Positions 1 through 10,100 of a stretch of DNA of 64,000 nt are shown here, piece after piece. The translations under genes and the position numbers were made by a program. The DNA comes from Alteromonas sp. V450 (GTDB taxonomy: Bacteria; Pseudomonadota; Gammaproteobacteria; Enterobacterales; Alteromonadaceae), in the NCBI RefSeq assembly GCF_001885075.1, contig NZ_MODU01000004.1, positions 2,108,001 to 2,172,000 on the forward strand, in the 5' to 3' direction. The notes beneath the pieces were generated by a model. That model had not been told where the DNA came from. It did not search any database and saw only the letters and a list, made by a program, of their open reading frames with translations. Numbering within the stretch: the stretch's first letter is position 1; each line of letters starts with the position of its first letter.

Positions 1-95
1 TTTATTGCTCATATGGAACAGTGAAGTGCCCTCCAATTCAAGAGGGCAACAGTTGTTGTAATTGAAAAGTAGTCAGTTAAACAACTGGCTATTTA

Positions 96-1606
96 TTATG
101 CTGATTCATGCAAAGCTAGTGATCTCTCAATTCTCAGTGCGGTTGTATTCATATCATTTCTCAACCACATACTGCGCACGCCATTTGGGCTAACATCAAT
201 GCCTAATGCTTCTGTTAGCTTATGTGCCACCTTCTGCTGACCAAGGTGAGGATGTTCAAGAGAGAACTCGATTACCGCTTTCTCGATTTCCATATCTACA
301 CAGTTTTTATGCCGTATGTTAGGCGTTTCTTGCCGTTTTAGCGCATCAGGGCCACCTCGCTTAACCATTCTTAAGTGCCGATGAATAGTGTCTCGTGAGA
401 CGCCACTTTGGCGTGATGCAGCACTGACGCTTCCGAGCTTTTCGATTAACGCTAATACTTCAAGTTTCTTCTGTACTGCCAAGTCTTCTGATGCCAGTTT
501 GCTTGGCTCATTAACTTCCGAGATCTTCAGTTTGCGACCAGCGAAGTGAGCGGTAAACCCTTTTTTACTCGTGTTCCTTATCTCGATTTTCTGATTGGCA
601 ATGGAGTGCTTGAGCGGTGAATCAATGAGGTAGAATTTGTTGCCATAACTGAAGGTATGGTCGTTACGTATTTTACATGGTCTTTAATGACGCAGATATC
701 ATCAAGGTTGATGTGTTTTGACAGAGGCGTAAATTCAGGTGCTTGCTTTGATTTCACTTGGACTTTCGACTGCCAGAACTGCGGAATGAAGACATGCTTA
801 AGGTAAGCATTGGCAGCGGCGATATCGTTGATATTGTTCAACCTAAGTTCGGGCACCAACCTGTCTTGGAAGGTTTCGAACGCTCGTTCAACGCGCCCTT
901 TACCTTGTGGGGAATTGGCAAAGATAATTTCAATGCCCAGCTCCTCACAAGCGCGTTGCATTTGTGAGAAGTTACAACGCTTAGGCCCACCATAGATTCC
1001 GGCTCTGTCCACATAAAGTGTTTTAAACACACCTTTCTTTTCAAGGCAGTCACGCATGACTTTCAAACATCCAACGGTGGTCTCTGATGGGAAGAATTCA
1101 GCATAAACTTCACTGGTGGCATCATCTATCATCGCAATGAGACAATGCTTTTTGTTACCAAACCAACGGTGCGGACTACCATCCATTTGCATCATTAAGC
1201 CCGGTGCGGCCATACGTTCTCTGCGTTTACGAACATGGCTACGACGACGCTTAGCTCGCTTTACATGATGAATATCGTGCGCCCAACCACGTAAGGTCTC
1301 ACGCTTAACAACAATGTGTTCATTCTCAGCCAACTGCTCGGCTAAGTGCAGTAAATTCAAATCAAAATACTTATCCTTAATTAACGCTTGAACGGCTTTT
1401 TTTATCGAAATAGGCGTTTTATTCGGGGGTGATTTACCGCAATTACCATGCACCACAAACTGAATACCGACTTCTTGATAGCGTTTTATATAGCGTTCAA
1501 TTGAACGTCGGGATTTATTGAGTAACTTGGTAGCATTGGCAATCGATATTTTACCTTCAACCACTTTAGCTATTATATCAACGGTGAGTTGAGCTTTAGA
1601 ATCCAT
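96..1606 (-). pseudogene. Frameshifted ISNCY-type DDE transposase
   Basis: The protein appears in two frames. The first part (from 1606, where GAGG precedes the ATG) has an N-terminal helix-turn-helix and an RNase H-like core with MDGSPHRWF, VDRAGIYGG and RVERAFETFQ, matching the D, D and E catalytic triad. Near 668-683 the reading frame is lost. The other frame resumes with a continuous tail (FSYGNKFYLIDSPL and onward) ending in a second helix-turn-helix (SAASRQSGVSRDTIHRHL). Together they would make about 500 residues, the usual size for this group. A single-base indel near 675 explains both open frames, so the copy should be inactive. Family assignment to the ISNCY/IS481-like group is from the motifs and from memory. 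Confidence 0.7.
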
Positions 1607-1676
1607 CACAATCATCCTCAACATGCCTTCTAGTATTCAAAAAACAAAACACTAACAGGCACATAAAAAAATGACC

Positions 1677-1725
1677 GACAGAATCGCTTGGTAATTAAGA
1701 TACGACAAAGTCGCTTGGTGTTAAC
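1677..1725. repeat. IS-end direct repeats
   Basis: Two related 22-bp units occur 27 bp apart: GACAGAATCGCTTGGTAATT at 1677 and GACAAAGTCGCTTGGTGTTA at 1704. They lie upstream of the transposase and fit transposase-binding sites at that end of the IS. No matching copy is visible in bases 1-95, so the other end is missing or outside the window. The rest of the gap up to 1942 shows no gene. Confidence 0.5.
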
Positions 1726-1942
1726 ACGCTAAACTGGATTAGTCGTCACTTAACCTGACACTTTCAGAGATAGAGCTAGACCAAAATTGACAGTCTCTTG
1801 TGCACGTGAAGCAGACCTTGGCTCATTAAGATTTTAATGACACGAATGAGGTAATCAACGGTCATGCTACTAATAAAAATTGAATGGCTGCTTTAGCCGA
1901 ATACCTATGACAAAGCTCCAACATAAAACTGATAATTCGAGA

Positions 1943-2365
1943 CTATTTCTCCGTACTAGAAGAACACACTTCTGCAATGCTATCTAATTGATGCAATACC
2001 CCGCACTCTTTAACCTTCTTATCATGATCGCAAGCAGAACGAATTGAAATCAGTGTTTCTTGTAGTACTTTTAATTCAGCTATCCGATGTTCGATATCGT
2101 CAACATGCTTATCTATTGTAGTATTAACGTTTTCGCAGCTATTCTCTGGGTTTGCTCGGGTTTCCAGTACTAATTTAATTTCCTCGATTGTCATATCTAA
2201 TGCGCGACATTGCTTTATAAACAATAACTGCTTCAGTGCATCTTCAGAGTAGCTTCGATAATTCGATGCCGTTCGCTCAGGTGCAGCCAATAGTGATTTA
2301 CGCTCATAAAAACGAATTGTCTGAATACTTAACCCTGTCTTAGCTGCCAGAAGCCCAATTTTCAT
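1943..2365 (-). CDS. MerR-family metal-responsive regulator (CadR/PbrR-like)
   Basis: The 140-residue protein starts with the MerR helix-turn-helix (KIGLLAAKTGLSIQTIRFYE), followed by a dimerisation helix and a cysteine-bearing tail. Cysteines near residue 77 (NSCEN), 112 (SACDHD) and 119 (KECGVL), plus a C-terminal Cys, resemble the Cd/Pb group of MerR proteins. Such regulators twist an over-long promoter to switch on export genes when the metal binds. It is divergent from the CDF transporter gene and shares a 59-bp intergenic region holding a perfect dyad in a 19-bp-spaced promoter. The inducing metal cannot be fixed from sequence; Cd, Pb, Zn or Co are possible. Confidence 0.85.
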   Translation of the reverse strand: MKIGLLAAKTGLSIQTIRFYERKSLLAAPERTASNYRSYSEDALKQLLFIKQCRALDMTIEEIKLVLETRANPENSCENVNTTIDKHVDDIEHRIAELKVLQETLISIRSACDHDKKVKECGVLHQLDSIAEVCSSSTEK

Positions 2366-2382
2366 TTTAACTTGCCTAAAGC

Positions 2383-2413
2383 TTGACTCTATACCAAGTA
2401 TAGAGTTTACACT
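2383..2413 (+). promoter_or_regulatory. MerR-type promoter and operator for the efflux cluster
   Basis: TTGACT (2383-2388) and TACACT (2408-2413) are separated by 19 bp, the long spacer typical of MerR-controlled promoters. The spacer region holds a perfect 9-bp inverted repeat, ACTCTATAC (2386-2394) and GTATAGAGT (2398-2406), the expected regulator site. Transcription would run into the CDF transporter gene. Confidence 0.85.
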
Positions 2414-2444
2414 CGCGTTATAGGTGAGTAAAGCGAGTGTTTTT

Positions 2445-3071
2445 ATGAGTGGTTGTGGGTGCGAAATTGAGATAAAAGACCAAGAACAAAAGGCAGTTCT
2501 CTACTGGCTATTGGGCATCAATGCTGTGATGTTTATCATTGAAATGAGTGTAGGGTTACTCGCTGACTCAACAGCACTTATTGCAGACTCCCTTGATATG
2601 TTGGCTGACGCAGTCGTTTACGGTGTTGGTATATATGCAGTAGGGAAAACAATTGTTCACAAAGCCAATGCTGCAAAGGTAAGTGGATATTTTCAATTGG
2701 CATTAGGCCTATTAATTTTGTTTGACATAGCTCGTCGCGCAACCTTTGGAAGTGGGCCTGAATCTATGCTTATGATGGGCATGGGCGGTGTTGCACTTAT
2801 CGCTAACGTTATATGTTTGGCGATAATCAGAAAACAAAAAAATGGCGAGGTGCATATGCGAGCAAGTTGGATATTCTCGGCAAACGACGTCATTGCAAAC
2901 ATAGGAGTGATATTGGCGGGTGTGATGGTTTATCTATTCGATACTCGTTGGCCTGATTTGGTCATAGGTTTTATTGTGTCTATCGTTGTGTTACGAGGCG
3001 CAGTCTTAATTCTAAAAGACGCCAGACAGGAATTCCGTGAAAACAGCTCGACGAATGGAGAGATCGTATGA
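2445..3071 (+). CDS. Cation transporter of the CDF type, short form
   Basis: This inner-membrane protein of about 208 residues has several hydrophobic helices and the CDF metal-site motif in the form DSLDMLAD, where classical members have HxxxD. It begins with a cysteine-containing stretch (MSGCGCEIEI). A GTG at 2424 would allow 215 residues, but it falls within a few bases of the predicted transcription start; the ATG at 2445 is preferred. It lacks the cytoplasmic C-terminal domain of full CDF proteins. As the first gene behind the MerR promoter, it probably exports or senses the inducing divalent metal. Its stop overlaps the next start by 4 bp. Confidence 0.8.
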   Translation: MSGCGCEIEIKDQEQKAVLYWLLGINAVMFIIEMSVGLLADSTALIADSLDMLADAVVYGVGIYAVGKTIVHKANAAKVSGYFQLALGLLILFDIARRATFGSGPESMLMMGMGGVALIANVICLAIIRKQKNGEVHMRASWIFSANDVIANIGVILAGVMVYLFDTRWPDLVIGFIVSIVVLRGAVLILKDARQEFRENSSTNGEIV

Positions 3072-3433
3072 ATTTCACTCAAGCAGCAAAACCTTACATA
3101 CTTCAAAAACTGAGCGCCGCGCATCAATCCCTTTCGAACAATGACAATAAAGCAGGATTTAAGGCCTTAGAGGATGCTCATGTCATCGGTCAGCACTCAA
3201 CATACCACCACACACGAGTGCATTATGAAATGCTTAAATTTGGAATAGAACGCCGCGACCTTAAAGAGATATTTGGACAAATTTTTAGAATGCTAGGTGC
3301 GCTGACTAAAACTCCAATTGGCTTATTGCCTGAGGGCAATACTGGTGGGGCAAACGTGAGTCCATTCAAGTCAATGTCTATTTCACCCGAAAACAAAGCC
3401 ATATTGGAAAAAATTAGAAATGCACAGTCATAA
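3068..3433 (+). CDS. DUF3703 family protein
   Basis: This 121-residue soluble protein matches, from memory, the DUF3703 family: an N-terminal helical half with ALEDAHVIGQHSTYHHTRVHY and a C-terminal half ending in a Gly/Asn-rich segment (LPEGNTGGANVSPF). The family is commonly found next to CDF or RND heavy-metal exporters; its biochemical role is not known. The several His residues could touch metal, but this is speculative. The gene overlaps the genes on both sides (4 bp and 14 bp), so it is translated as part of the same operon. Confidence 0.75.
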   Translation: MNFTQAAKPYILQKLSAAHQSLSNNDNKAGFKALEDAHVIGQHSTYHHTRVHYEMLKFGIERRDLKEIFGQIFRMLGALTKTPIGLLPEGNTGGANVSPFKSMSISPENKAILEKIRNAQS

Positions 3434-4319
3434 CCATTCACACTCGCAAGAGAATTCAACCGACGCGTCTAAACGTATTGGATGGGCGTTTTTCTTAAAT
3501 GTGGTGTTCACTGTTATTGAATTCATTGGTGGATGGCTTACCAACAGCACCGCTATTATGGCTGACGCAGTGCACGATTTGGGTGATAGTCTTTCCATTG
3601 GTACAGCGTGGGGATTAAACAAGCTTAGCGATAAAGATTCTAATCAAACATTCTCATACGGCTACAAAAGATTTTCCTTACTCGGTGCATTGATTAACGG
3701 TATTGTGCTGACGGTAGGCTCCATTTGGATATTGCTTGAAGCGATACCTCGTTTGGCTGAGCCTGAAATGCCCCAAGTTGAAGGGATGGTTTTATTGTCT
3801 ATCTTTGGGATGGCAGTAAACGGCTTTGCGGCTTATAAACTGAGTGAGGGAGACTCATTAAATGAGCGAGTCCTCAACTGGCATTTGCTGGAAGATGTGC
3901 TTGGTTGGGTAGCAGTATTTATCGTGTCCATCGTCTTAATGTTTAAGCCTTGGCCTATTTTAGATCCAATCTTATCCATTGGCTTTACTTTGTTCATCCT
4001 TTTCAATGTGTTCCGCAATCTCAAAGAAACCCTAATGCTGTTTTTGCAAGCAACGCCCGATGAAGAACAGCTTTCAAAGATTCGAAGCGATTTACTGGCA
4101 AACGATAAGGTAAGTGATCTTCATCATTTTCATATTTGGTCTCTAGACGGTGAGCGTAACGTAATGACGGTCCATCTTGTTCTTGATGAAGATGTCAGTC
4201 TTGAGCACCTCCAATCACTCAAAGAAAACATACACAGTTCGTTAGAAAAGTATAAATTTGAACATACGACAGTTGAGCTGGAGTTTGCTAATGAACAATG
4301 TCGTGACGAAGTGAATTAG
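3420..4319 (+). CDS. czcD: CDF-family Zn/Cd/Co exporter (CzcD-like)
   Basis: The 299-residue protein has a His-rich N terminus (MHSHNHSHS), six predicted membrane segments and a cytoplasmic C-terminal domain with HHFHIWSLDGE. The two CDF metal-site motifs are visible: AVHDLGD in helix 2 and HLLEDVLGW in helix 5. Members exchange cytoplasmic Zn, Cd or Co for protons. It overlaps DUF3703 by 14 bp and sits upstream of the CzcCBA-like pump, which would carry the metal on from the periplasm out of the cell. The gene symbol is by resemblance; ZitB-like would be an equal description. Confidence 0.85.
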   Translation: MHSHNHSHSQENSTDASKRIGWAFFLNVVFTVIEFIGGWLTNSTAIMADAVHDLGDSLSIGTAWGLNKLSDKDSNQTFSYGYKRFSLLGALINGIVLTVGSIWILLEAIPRLAEPEMPQVEGMVLLSIFGMAVNGFAAYKLSEGDSLNERVLNWHLLEDVLGWVAVFIVSIVLMFKPWPILDPILSIGFTLFILFNVFRNLKETLMLFLQATPDEEQLSKIRSDLLANDKVSDLHHFHIWSLDGERNVMTVHLVLDEDVSLEHLQSLKENIHSSLEKYKFEHTTVELEFANEQCRDEVN

Positions 4320-4338
4320 GCTTGGTAACCTTTCATAC

Positions 4339-4716
4339 ATGAAAAATCTAAAACGCATAAGTTACATCGTGATCTCGCTGATACTCTTTCAGTCGTTTTC
4401 TGCTGTGGCGAATTCGTTAGATTTTCATGCAATAGACATTCAGCACTTGCAACACGAGCATAAGCATTCTGAGCACGAGCAAGTGCAGTCTGAGCTGTCT
4501 GCCAATGAAACCAGTGATAAAGTAAGTACAGAGCACCACAATCCTGCTGATTGTCACCATTGCGGCCACTGCCATGGCACACATGCACAATGGGTCAGTC
4601 AGAGTCATATCAACAGTCTGAAAACAGTGGTTTCAGTCCACAATTTCAACTATTTAGATGCGGTAATTGACGCACCTATTAACCGCTTACTTCGCCCCCC
4701 CAAAATTACTTCCTAG
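4339..4716 (+). CDS. Secreted His/Cys-rich metal-binding protein
   Basis: A 125-residue protein with a signal peptide (roughly residues 1-24, ending near AVANS), then a His/Glu-rich stretch (LQHEHKHSEHEQ) and a CHHCGHCHGTH cluster well suited to binding metal in the periplasm. The C terminus ends in a short Arg-Pro-Pro segment. The Met/His-rich protein at 35,809-36,201 in element 2 has the same plan: signal, metal-rich middle, Cys cluster, C-terminal RPP. It lies just upstream of the RND genes. A periplasmic metal buffer or chaperone feeding the pump is inferred. Confidence 0.65.
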   Translation: MKNLKRISYIVISLILFQSFSAVANSLDFHAIDIQHLQHEHKHSEHEQVQSELSANETSDKVSTEHHNPADCHHCGHCHGTHAQWVSQSHINSLKTVVSVHNFNYLDAVIDAPINRLLRPPKITS

Positions 4717-4788
4717 TACGTTTTTTCGATAGCACCGCGCTGATAACACTCGCGATGCTAAATATTGATAAATTATTAGGATATTCCA

Positions 4789-6186
4789 ATGAAAATGTTT
4801 CCTATTTTCGGGCATGCATCTGCCATTGTGTGCAGTTGCATACTGGGCTTATTACTCAGTCCACCGACCGCTCATGCGGCGAAAACCAACAGATTTGTAG
4901 ACAAAAGTGTCCAAGCGCCCATACGAGAAACGCTGACTCTTGAGGACGCTATTAGACTAACACTTGCCAATAATCCAAGTCTGTATGAGTTTAAATTTAA
5001 ACAACGTGTTATAGACGGAGAGTCAAAAACGGCGGCGCTTAAACCCGCATTGAATGCAGGGGTTGAATTAGAGAACTTTTTGGGAACTGGCGAGGTATCA
5101 GGTCTCAAAGAGCTTGAAGTTACCTTGACATTATCATCAGTGTTACAGCTCAATGATAAGCTAGCAGCAAGGTTGAATGTACTCTCTGAACGAAGAATAC
5201 AGCAAGATGTTGAAAAGCGAATACTCACCTTAGATATCCTCGGTGAGCTTAATCGTCGTTACATCAAAGTACTCGTATTGCAGGCGAACTTAGACGTCAT
5301 AAAAGATGCAGAGGCACTTGCACTTTATACATTGAATGCCGTAACGAAACGCGTTGAAGCAGGCGCGTCCCCCTTGTTAGAACAAAAACGTGCCCAAGCT
5401 GCGCTGGCCCAAGCAAAGCTCGATGTTAATCTAGCTCAACAGGACCTAACGTTTGCCTTGCGCAGTTTATCCATCATGTGGGGGGAGCAGGTACCGAGCT
5501 TTAAGCGTGTGGAAGGCGATCTTTTTGCTTTTAATAAGATTGAGTCGTTTGATGCGCTGGCAGTCGCAATCCAAAATAGCCCTCACATTGACCTATACGC
5601 TAAACAAAGCCGTGTGCAAGCGGCGCAGCTTCGTTTAGTGCAAGCGAATAACCGCGCTGATATTGAGTGGTCAGCGGGGCTTCGCAGAATGCAAGGTATT
5701 GATGAAACAGCACTGGTTGCCGGAGTAAGCGTTCCATTGTTTCAAAAAGAACGAAACCTTGGTGAATATGAAGCAAACAGGGCACGTCTTGACGCAATAG
5801 AGCAGCAAAGACAAAGCAACGTTCGAAGCCTATTACATTCAGTTAATCAAGCGTTAGGCGAACATACACGAGCATTGCTAGAGATTGACACACTTCAGCG
5901 CAAGGTGATTCCTCCGTTAAAGGGCGCGTTAGATTTAGTCGAGAACGCCTATTTGGAGGGCCGTTTCAGCTACTTGGAATGGGTAACTACTCGACAAGAA
6001 TTTCTGACAACCCGGCTGACATTAATAGAGGCAGCGTCTCAAGTTCACTTAAGCAAAACAGAAATTGAAACACTCACAGGTCTCGCGCTGACGAATGAGC
6101 ACAATGATGACTCATTTCACCCAAGTCACAAAAGCAATTGGCAGCAGTCATCTAACATTTCGATAAGAAGTCATGATTATGAATAA
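4789..6186 (+). CDS. czcC: Outer-membrane efflux channel, TolC/CzcC-like
   Basis: This 465-residue protein has a signal peptide and the two long helical repeats of the TolC family, marked by LTLEDAIRLTLANNPSL near residue 45 and VENAYLEGRFSYLEWVTTRQ near 385. It would form the trimeric outer-membrane exit duct of the pump encoded next. AGGA precedes the chosen ATG. The 3' end overlaps the adaptor gene by 14 bp. Its position in an RND heavy-metal operon supports CzcC rather than a drug-efflux TolC. Confidence 0.85.
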   Translation: MKMFPIFGHASAIVCSCILGLLLSPPTAHAAKTNRFVDKSVQAPIRETLTLEDAIRLTLANNPSLYEFKFKQRVIDGESKTAALKPALNAGVELENFLGTGEVSGLKELEVTLTLSSVLQLNDKLAARLNVLSERRIQQDVEKRILTLDILGELNRRYIKVLVLQANLDVIKDAEALALYTLNAVTKRVEAGASPLLEQKRAQAALAQAKLDVNLAQQDLTFALRSLSIMWGEQVPSFKRVEGDLFAFNKIESFDALAVAIQNSPHIDLYAKQSRVQAAQLRLVQANNRADIEWSAGLRRMQGIDETALVAGVSVPLFQKERNLGEYEANRARLDAIEQQRQSNVRSLLHSVNQALGEHTRALLEIDTLQRKVIPPLKGALDLVENAYLEGRFSYLEWVTTRQEFLTTRLTLIEAASQVHLSKTEIETLTGLALTNEHNDDSFHPSHKSNWQQSSNISIRSHDYE

Positions 6187-7108
6187 ATTCACAATACAAA
6201 AAGTACTTATTTCTATCTTCACCCTTAGCCTTTATAGCCTAACCGCAATCGCAGGAGGTAAACACAGTGATGTAAGTTCCAGCGATCAAGACAATCACGC
6301 AGGTGAAGTCGTAAGAATGAGCAATGAAACAGCAATTCAGAATGGTATTTCTGCAACTCCCGTGCTCGCACGCGATATTGCGTTAACGAGTACGCTTTAT
6401 GGGCGAATTAGTGCAGACCCCGCCTCATTAAGTCATATAAGAGCACGGTTTGACGGTGTTATTAAAGATGTAAAAGTCAACATTGGCGATTCCGTTAAGA
6501 AAGGTGATATTTTAGCGGTTGTTGAGTCCAATGAGAGTTTAAAAAGTTATTCCATCACGTCACCTTTTGATGGCAATGTGATTGCGCGACATGCGAATAA
6601 TGGTGAGTTATCAAACGGGCAAGTACTTTTTTCGTTAGCTAACTATAAAAACGTATGGGCACAGCTGACCGTTTTTTCACAAATGCTTAGCAGCATCAAG
6701 GTTGGACAGTCAGTTGAACTAAGCCACGCAGGTTTCAACCAAACCTCCAAGATTGCATATATTACGCCTTCAGCTGATGGCAATCCACACTCTCTTGCCA
6801 ATGTAGCTGTCGATAATAGTACTGGATATTGGCCACTCGGTACGCTGGTCAAAGCACAAGTTACGACGTCAACTAAGTCAGTAAGTCATTCGGTTCCTCT
6901 ATCTTCTGTGCAAGAGTATGAAGCCAAACAAGTTGTTTTTGTGGTTGAGGGTGATGAGTATGCGCCCAGAGCGGTAGAGCTTGGTGTCTCAGATGGTCAC
7001 TATATCGAGGTTATCAGTGGCCTTGAAGCAGGCGAACGCGTCGTGGCTTCCAATAGCTACATAATTAAAGCAGATTTGGAAAAATCGGAGGCAGGCCATG
7101 ATCATTAA
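6173..7108 (+). CDS. czcB: Periplasmic adaptor of RND metal pump, CzcB-like
   Basis: A 311-residue membrane-fusion protein with an N-terminal signal/anchor, a biotinyl-lipoyl hairpin split around residues 85-150 (FDGVIKDVKVNIGDSVKKGD and SPFDGNVIARHANNGEL) and a beta-barrel segment ending in GLEAGERVVASNSY. It bridges the inner-membrane pump and the outer-membrane channel. It is shorter than many CzcB proteins and has almost no alpha-helical hairpin. The C terminus ends in a short His pair (GHDH). Confidence 0.85.
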   Translation: MIMNKFTIQKVLISIFTLSLYSLTAIAGGKHSDVSSSDQDNHAGEVVRMSNETAIQNGISATPVLARDIALTSTLYGRISADPASLSHIRARFDGVIKDVKVNIGDSVKKGDILAVVESNESLKSYSITSPFDGNVIARHANNGELSNGQVLFSLANYKNVWAQLTVFSQMLSSIKVGQSVELSHAGFNQTSKIAYITPSADGNPHSLANVAVDNSTGYWPLGTLVKAQVTTSTKSVSHSVPLSSVQEYEAKQVVFVVEGDEYAPRAVELGVSDGHYIEVISGLEAGERVVASNSYIIKADLEKSEAGHDH

Positions 7109-7168
7109 TGCCTCACTACAACTGATATTTCCCTGTCAAATGGCGTGTAGTTCAAAGGGAGGTTTAAG

Positions 7169-10100
7169 ATGCTAGTTTCCATTATTCGTACCGCAATCGA
7201 AAAGCGCGGTATTTTTCTGATGCTTTCCTTTTTGGTGATTGGATTAGGCCTATTCAGTTATCAAAAGCTGCCTATTGATGCCGTACCCGATATCACCAAC
7301 GTTCAGGTACAAATCAACACACAAGCAGAAGGTTATTCACCGCTTGAAACTGAACAACGTATCACCTTTTTGGTAGAAAACGCTTTGGCAGGATTACCAA
7401 ACTTGGACTACACACGTTCACTATCGCGCTATGGCTTATCACAAGTGACGGCCGTTTTTGAAGAAGGCACGGATCTCTATTTTGCCAGAAACCTCATAAA
7501 CGAACGGCTAGGCATTATCAAAAGCCAATTGCCCGATGGTATTGAGCCTAAGATGGGGCCGATTGCCACAGGTTTGGGTGAAATTTACATGTACACGCTT
7601 AGCGCGAAGCCCGGCACAGTAACTGTCGATGGCAGAAAATTTGATGCAATGGCGCTTCGAGAGTTACACGATTGGGTGGTGAAACCTCAACTGGCCTTGG
7701 TGAAAGGGGTAACAGAGGTTAATGCTATTGGGGGGTTTACCAAACAGTATCATGTGAAGCCTAATCCTCAACTTATGCTTAATTACGGCGTTAGTACTGA
7801 CGATTTATTGCGGGCATTAAATCGAAATAACGCTAATCAGGGCGCTGGGTACATTGAACGCAACGGCCAGCAAATACTAGTACGTTCACAAGCGAGACTT
7901 TCGAGCGTTGAGGACATCGGTAACGTGGTGGTAACGCTTACAAACCGATCTCCCGTCACGGTAAGTGACATTGCAGAGGTCGCCATCGGTAAGGAGCTTA
8001 GAACGGGCGCTGCAACACGAGAAGGTCAAGAGACGGTGTTGGGCACAGCTATGATGCTAATAGGCGAAAATAGCCGAGCTGTTGCGCTAGACGTGGCTGA
8101 TAAAGTGGATGAAATCCAAGCAAGCCTGCCAGAGGGCGTAATTATCCAAAGTGTATACGATCGCACTACGCTCGTGGATAAAGCCATCAATACAGTACAA
8201 AAAAACCTTGTTGAAGGCGCACTACTCGTTATTGTTGTCTTATTTTTATTGCTGGGCAATATACGGGCAGCAATTATCACCGCCGCTGTCATCCCACTTG
8301 CCATGCTTGCCACAATAATAGGCATGGTACAAACGGGCGTTAGCGCGAACCTAATGAGCTTAGGTGCGTTAGACTTTGGACTGATTGTTGACGGAGCGGT
8401 TATTATCGTCGAGAACTGTATTAGGCGATTAAGTGAATCGCAGCGGCGAACGGGTGCAATACTGCCTCTTAAAGAACGGCTGGAAGTCGTATTTGAGGCA
8501 ACGAATGAGGTGATACGCCCAAGTCTATTTGGCGTGATGATAATCACGATTGTGTACATTCCTATCTTTAGCTTAACAGGTGTCGAAGGGAAGATGTTTC
8601 ACCCAATGGCGGCTACCGTAATATTGGCATTGCTAGCGGCAATGGTATTTTCAATCACCATTGTGCCCGCAGCTGTTGCTATGTTTATGTCAGGCAAAGT
8701 CAGTGAAAAAGCGAGTCCAATAATCACTGGGGCTAAATCAGTTTACCGCCCTGTACTGGAGTGGGCATTAAAATTACGATGGTTGGTAGTAGGTGCAGCA
8801 ACATTACTCGTAGTTATCAGTGTTTGGTTTGGGATGCGCCTAGGTTCTGAATTTGTGCCGCAACTAGATGAGGGTGACATAGCCCTTCATGCAATGAGAG
8901 TGCCCGGCACAGGAATTGAACAAGCTGTCGATATGCAAAAACGGCTTGAACAGGTCATTATGCAATACCCACAGGTAAACACCGTATTTGCTAAAACGGG
9001 TACTGCTGAGGTGGCTACTGATGCTATGCCACCCAACGTCACTGACACTTTTGTAATGCTAAAACCAATTGATGAATGGCCAAACCCTGCATTATCGAAA
9101 ACGGAATTTGTCGAGCAATTGGAGAGGGATCTTCAAAATGTACCCGGCAATAACTATGAGTTTACGCAACCTATACAGATGCGCTTTAACGAATTAATTA
9201 GTGGCGTTAGGGCAGATTTAGGGATCAAGATATATGGTGATGATCTGGATAAGCTGCGGGATTCAGCTGGTGATGTTTTATCCGTATTACAAGATATTCC
9301 GGGCGCTGCTGATGCACGAGTAGAACAAGTAGATGAGATCCCCATCTTCACGGTGAACCCGAAGCCTTATGCGCTGGCGCGTTACAACTTAGACGTAACT
9401 GACTTGCAAACGTGGTTAAGTGCATCAGTTGGCGGCAAAGAAGCTGGTTTGGTATTTGAAGGCGACAGACGCTTTGAGATTGTTGTTCGTTATCCTGAAG
9501 AGATTCGCAATGATTTAGAAGCGCTGGGAAATATACCCATCATGACCAATGATGGTGAGTATGTGCCAATCGCCGAGGTGGCTGAGCTTGAATATACCAA
9601 TATACCCAGTCAAATAAGTCGAGAAAACGCAAAACGCCGTATCGTCGTCACAGCAAATGTGAGAGATCGTGATTTAGGCTCTTTTGTCAATGATGCTAAA
9701 GAGCAAATCGCAGCCAATGTGGCACTGCCGAGTGGTTATTGGATAAGTTATGGTGGAACGTTTGAGCAATTGGAAAGTGCAAGTCAACGACTGAGCTTGG
9801 TTGTGCCCGCAACGCTTTTCCTGATCCTTGCATTACTTGTGATTGCATTTGGCTCAGTCAAAGACGCCTTGATAATTTTCACAGGCGTCCCTTTGGCATT
9901 AACTGGCGGCATCTTTGCTCTTTGGATCAGAGATATGCCTCTTTCAATATCGGCAGGGATTGGTTTTATCGCGCTCTCTGGTATTGCTGTATTGAATGGT
10001 CTGGTAATGCTGTCTTTTATCAGGCAGAGGATGGAAGAGACTGGCGAGTTGGTAAACTCGATTATTGATGGTGCAATGACTCGCTTGCGGCCAGTGCTGA

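Noticed and set aside
96-482. A separate 128-residue helix-turn-helix gene
   Set aside because: Its only start is a TTG inside a longer open frame that continues the transposase C terminus, so it is the second half of the broken IS gene.
4316-4608. Minus-strand frames of 60-90 residues over the His-rich protein gene
   Set aside because: They are antisense to a gene with a clear signal peptide and metal-binding motif and show no domain of their own.
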